A stretch of DNA of 7,643 nt from Bacteroidales bacterium (GTDB lineage Bacteria > Bacteroidota > Bacteroidia > Bacteroidales > VadinHA17): positions 1 through 7,643 of the forward strand of contig DNOQ01000621.1 of NCBI GenBank assembly GCA_003501665.1, read 5' to 3'. Each line of letters opens with the position of its first letter. Positions within the stretch are counted from its first letter, which is position 1. Positions 6,200 to 7,643 of the stretch are shown here, piece by piece. The notes beneath the pieces were generated by a model. It saw nothing but the letters and a program-made list of their open reading frames with translations, was not told where the DNA came from and searched no databases. The translations under genes were made by a program, and so were the position numbers.

Positions 6200-6655
6200 A
6201 TGGGCAGATCGCAGGAGACATTCGGCAAAAAGGAAGTAAGGACAAGGAAAGAGAAAAAGAGAAAGGAAAAAGAACAGAAGCGTGCCAGGAAAAAAAACGA
6301 GGGAAAAAAAGGCAGTTTCAATGATATGATTGCTTATGTCAATGAATTCGGAGTTATTACTTCAACTCCGCCGGATCCTGATAAGAAATCGGTTGTGGAT
6401 GCTGAAAGTATAGAACTTACAGTCAATAAAAACAGTCCTGAAAATGCTCCGGACCCTGTTAAGAAGGGGGTCGTTACTTTCTTTAACAATTCAAAGGGAT
6501 TTGGATTCATTGTCGATAAAGACTCAAACCAGAGGATATTTGTCCATGCAAACAGCCTCCAGGAACCTGTCAGGGAAAATGATATTGTCACATACGAAAT
6601 TGTAAAGGGAGTCAAAGGTCCCTCCGCCATTAAAGTCAGGTTGTTTAAAGAATAA
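6200..6655 (+). CDS. Cold-shock-domain protein with basic N-terminal extension
   Basis: This 151-residue nucleic-acid-binding protein has a C-terminal cold-shock domain at about 88-150. RNP1-like KGFGFI is at 99-104 and RNP2-like IFVHA at 113-117, the usual single-stranded RNA/DNA binding surface. Residues 1-38 are extremely rich in Lys, Arg and Glu (MGRSQETFGKKE, then KEKKRKEKEQKR). They are followed by a short segment (NDMIAYVNEFGVITSTPPDP, 41-60) and a linker. This extension is, from memory, characteristic of a bacteroidete cold-shock family and roughly doubles the length of a classical CspA of about 70 residues. It is likely an RNA chaperone. The ATG at 6200 has no Shine-Dalgarno sequence. 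The DEAD-box helicase gene follows by 153 nt. Confidence 0.93.
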   Translation: MGRSQETFGKKEVRTRKEKKRKEKEQKRARKKNEGKKGSFNDMIAYVNEFGVITSTPPDPDKKSVVDAESIELTVNKNSPENAPDPVKKGVVTFFNNSKGFGFIVDKDSNQRIFVHANSLQEPVRENDIVTYEIVKGVKGPSAIKVRLFKE

Positions 6656-6657
6656 TA

Positions 6658-6686
6658 TTGTAGTCAGAATAATTTGACTATATTTG
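6658..6686 (+). promoter_or_regulatory. Bacteroidete-type promoter for the DEAD-box helicase
   Basis: TTG at 6658-6660 as the -33 element and TATATTTG at 6679-6686 as the -7 element are 18 nt apart. This is the best complete promoter in the window. Transcription would start near 6693, leaving a leader of about 115 nt. It starts just after the cold-shock gene's stop codon (6653-6655), so the helicase can be made separately from the upstream gene. Confidence 0.6.
6661..6680. promoter_or_regulatory. Dyad in the spacer of the helicase promoter (operator or terminator candidate)
   Basis: TAGTCA (6661-6666) and TGACTA (6675-6680) are exact reverse complements. In RNA the stem extends to 8 pairs with a G-U and an A-U pair, around a 4-nt loop. 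It fills the space between the -33 and -7 elements and lies 5 nt after the cold-shock stop codon. It could be a regulator binding site or the end hairpin of the upstream transcript. No long T-run follows it. Confidence 0.4.
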
Positions 6687-6761
6687 CGCCCTTATTAACA
6701 AAGTGATTTCCACAAAGCGTCGTCACGCATTTGATCCAGTCTGCATTTGAGTACATTTCAG

Positions 6762-6787
6762 CCGGGATAAAAATCAATCGCTCCCGG
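6762..6787 (+). promoter_or_regulatory. Hairpin in the helicase 5' leader
   Basis: CCGGGA (6762-6767) pairs exactly with TCCCGG (6782-6787) around a 14-nt AT-rich loop, ending 21 nt before the helicase ATG. A smaller GCGT/ACGC stem-loop lies upstream at about 6717-6728. Neither has a T-run, so these are leader structures rather than terminators. Confidence 0.35.
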
Positions 6788-6808
6788 AGTCACACTTAAA
6801 ACATTTTA

Positions 6809-7643
6809 ATGACAAATTTTGAAGAAATGGGATTTACTCCCTCTGTCCTGAAAGCAATTCAGGAGCTTGGATTTGAACAACCCATGCCGGTACAGAAAAA
6901 AGTAATCCCTCTTATGCTGGAAAATGACGTTGATATTATCGCCCTGGCCCAGACAGGAACTGGAAAAACGGCAGCTTTCGGCCTGCCGCTGGTTCAGGCG
7001 ACAGATACGGAAATACAAAACACCCAGTCGCTGATACTCTGCCCTACAAGGGAACTCTGCATGCAGATAACCGGCGACCTTAATGACTATGCAAAACACA
7101 CCGGAAGGCTGAAGATCCTGGCAGTATATGGCGGCTCGAGCATCGAGAACCAGATAAAAAGTCTTAAAAAAGGTGTACATATCATTGTGGCTACACCCGG
7201 AAGACTGATAGATCTGATAGGTCGAAATGCTGCAAATCTGTCGCGTGTAAACACCGTGATACTCGATGAAGCTGACGAAATGCTGAATATGGGATTCCTT
7301 GAAAGTATAAATGAGATCCTCGAGGAAGTACCTTCAGACAGAAGAACCCTTCTGTTTTCAGCAACAATGTCTCAAGAAATTGCATCCATCGCCAGAAAAT
7401 ACATGAACAATCCGGTCGAGGTTATCATCGGAGTAAAAAATTCATCAGCAGAAAATGTAAGCCATGAGTATTATCTGGTCCATGCACGGGATAAATATAA
7501 TGCACTCAAACGTATAGCCGACTTTGAACCTGATATTTACGGTATCGTTTTCTGCCGTACACGGAAGGAAACCCAGGAGGTGGCATCAAGACTGATCAAC
7601 GATGGTTATAATGCTGATGCCCTACATGGTGATCTTTCGCAGG
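6809..7643 (+). CDS. DEAD-box ATP-dependent RNA helicase, N-terminal part (cut by window edge)
   Basis: The first 278 codons of a DEAD-box RNA helicase are visible and the reading frame runs off the right edge. Motifs in order: Q motif with F4 and PMPVQ (25-29), motif I AQTGTGKT (47-54), Ia PTRELC (79-84, with Cys where Ala is usual), GG (108-109), Ib TPGR (129-132), motif II DEAD (153-156), motif III SAT (184-186), motif IV IVFCRTRKE (246-254), and LHGDLSQ (272-278), which begins the next motif. The catalytic core is intact as far as seen. The ATG at 6809 lies in an AT-rich context without a Shine-Dalgarno sequence. Such helicases unwind structured RNA in ribosome assembly and RNA decay, often at low temperature. 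That fits the cold-shock gene upstream. Whether the C-terminus resembles DeaD or RhlE cannot be told. Confidence 0.96.
   Translation, partial: MTNFEEMGFTPSVLKAIQELGFEQPMPVQKKVIPLMLENDVDIIALAQTGTGKTAAFGLPLVQATDTEIQNTQSLILCPTRELCMQITGDLNDYAKHTGRLKILAVYGGSSIENQIKSLKKGVHIIVATPGRLIDLIGRNAANLSRVNTVILDEADEMLNMGFLESINEILEEVPSDRRTLLFSATMSQEIASIARKYMNNPVEVIIGVKNSSAENVSHEYYLVHARDKYNALKRIADFEPDIYGIVFCRTRKETQEVASRLINDGYNADALHGDLSQ

Noticed and set aside
6806..7385. Minus-strand frames over the helicase
   Set aside because: The plus strand carries a complete ordered set of DEAD-box motifs, so the minus frames are shadows.

Overview
The window reads as chromosomal DNA of a member of the Bacteroidota, probably a Bacteroidales-like environmental lineage. 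The grounds are four matches to the bacteroidete -7 promoter element TAnnTTTG, several start codons with no Shine-Dalgarno sequence, a cold-shock protein with the bacteroidete N-terminal extension (MGRSQETF...), and a decayed RAYT-type transposase with a palindrome inside its reading frame. The species cannot be named from this sequence.

Left part (1-2776, minus strand): a compact three-gene operon. It is read from a secreted, membrane-anchored protein with three NEW3-like Ig-fold repeats, through an ABC-2 type ATPase with a GTG start, to an ABC-2 permease that runs off the left edge. The genes are 2 nt apart and then overlap by 8 nt, and each has a strong GGAGG ribosome binding site. Together they look like one exporter or remodelling complex whose periplasmic partner is the NEW3 protein. 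The substrate is unknown.

Middle (2777-3180): an intergenic stretch with the N-terminal remnant of a REP-associated tyrosine transposase. It contains a perfect 17-bp inverted repeat that is readable as protein on both strands, beside an exact 9-bp tandem duplication. Divergent promoters flank this remnant.

Right part (3181-7643, plus strand): a YqeY/GatB-like protein; then an MsbA-type ABC half-exporter whose expected start codon appears to read AGG; then a small DoxX-family membrane protein; then a cold-shock-domain protein; and finally a DEAD-box RNA helicase cut by the right edge. The last two are a plausible RNA-remodelling pair. Each has a predicted promoter about 115-130 nt upstream of its ATG and a leader with inverted repeats, which suggests control at the RNA level.

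No tRNA, rRNA, CRISPR array or intact mobile element was seen. Most genes belong to known families. The least explained items are the NEW3/ABC-2 operon, the translated palindrome, the missing exporter start codon, and the structured leader and promoter dyad of the cold-shock/helicase pair.
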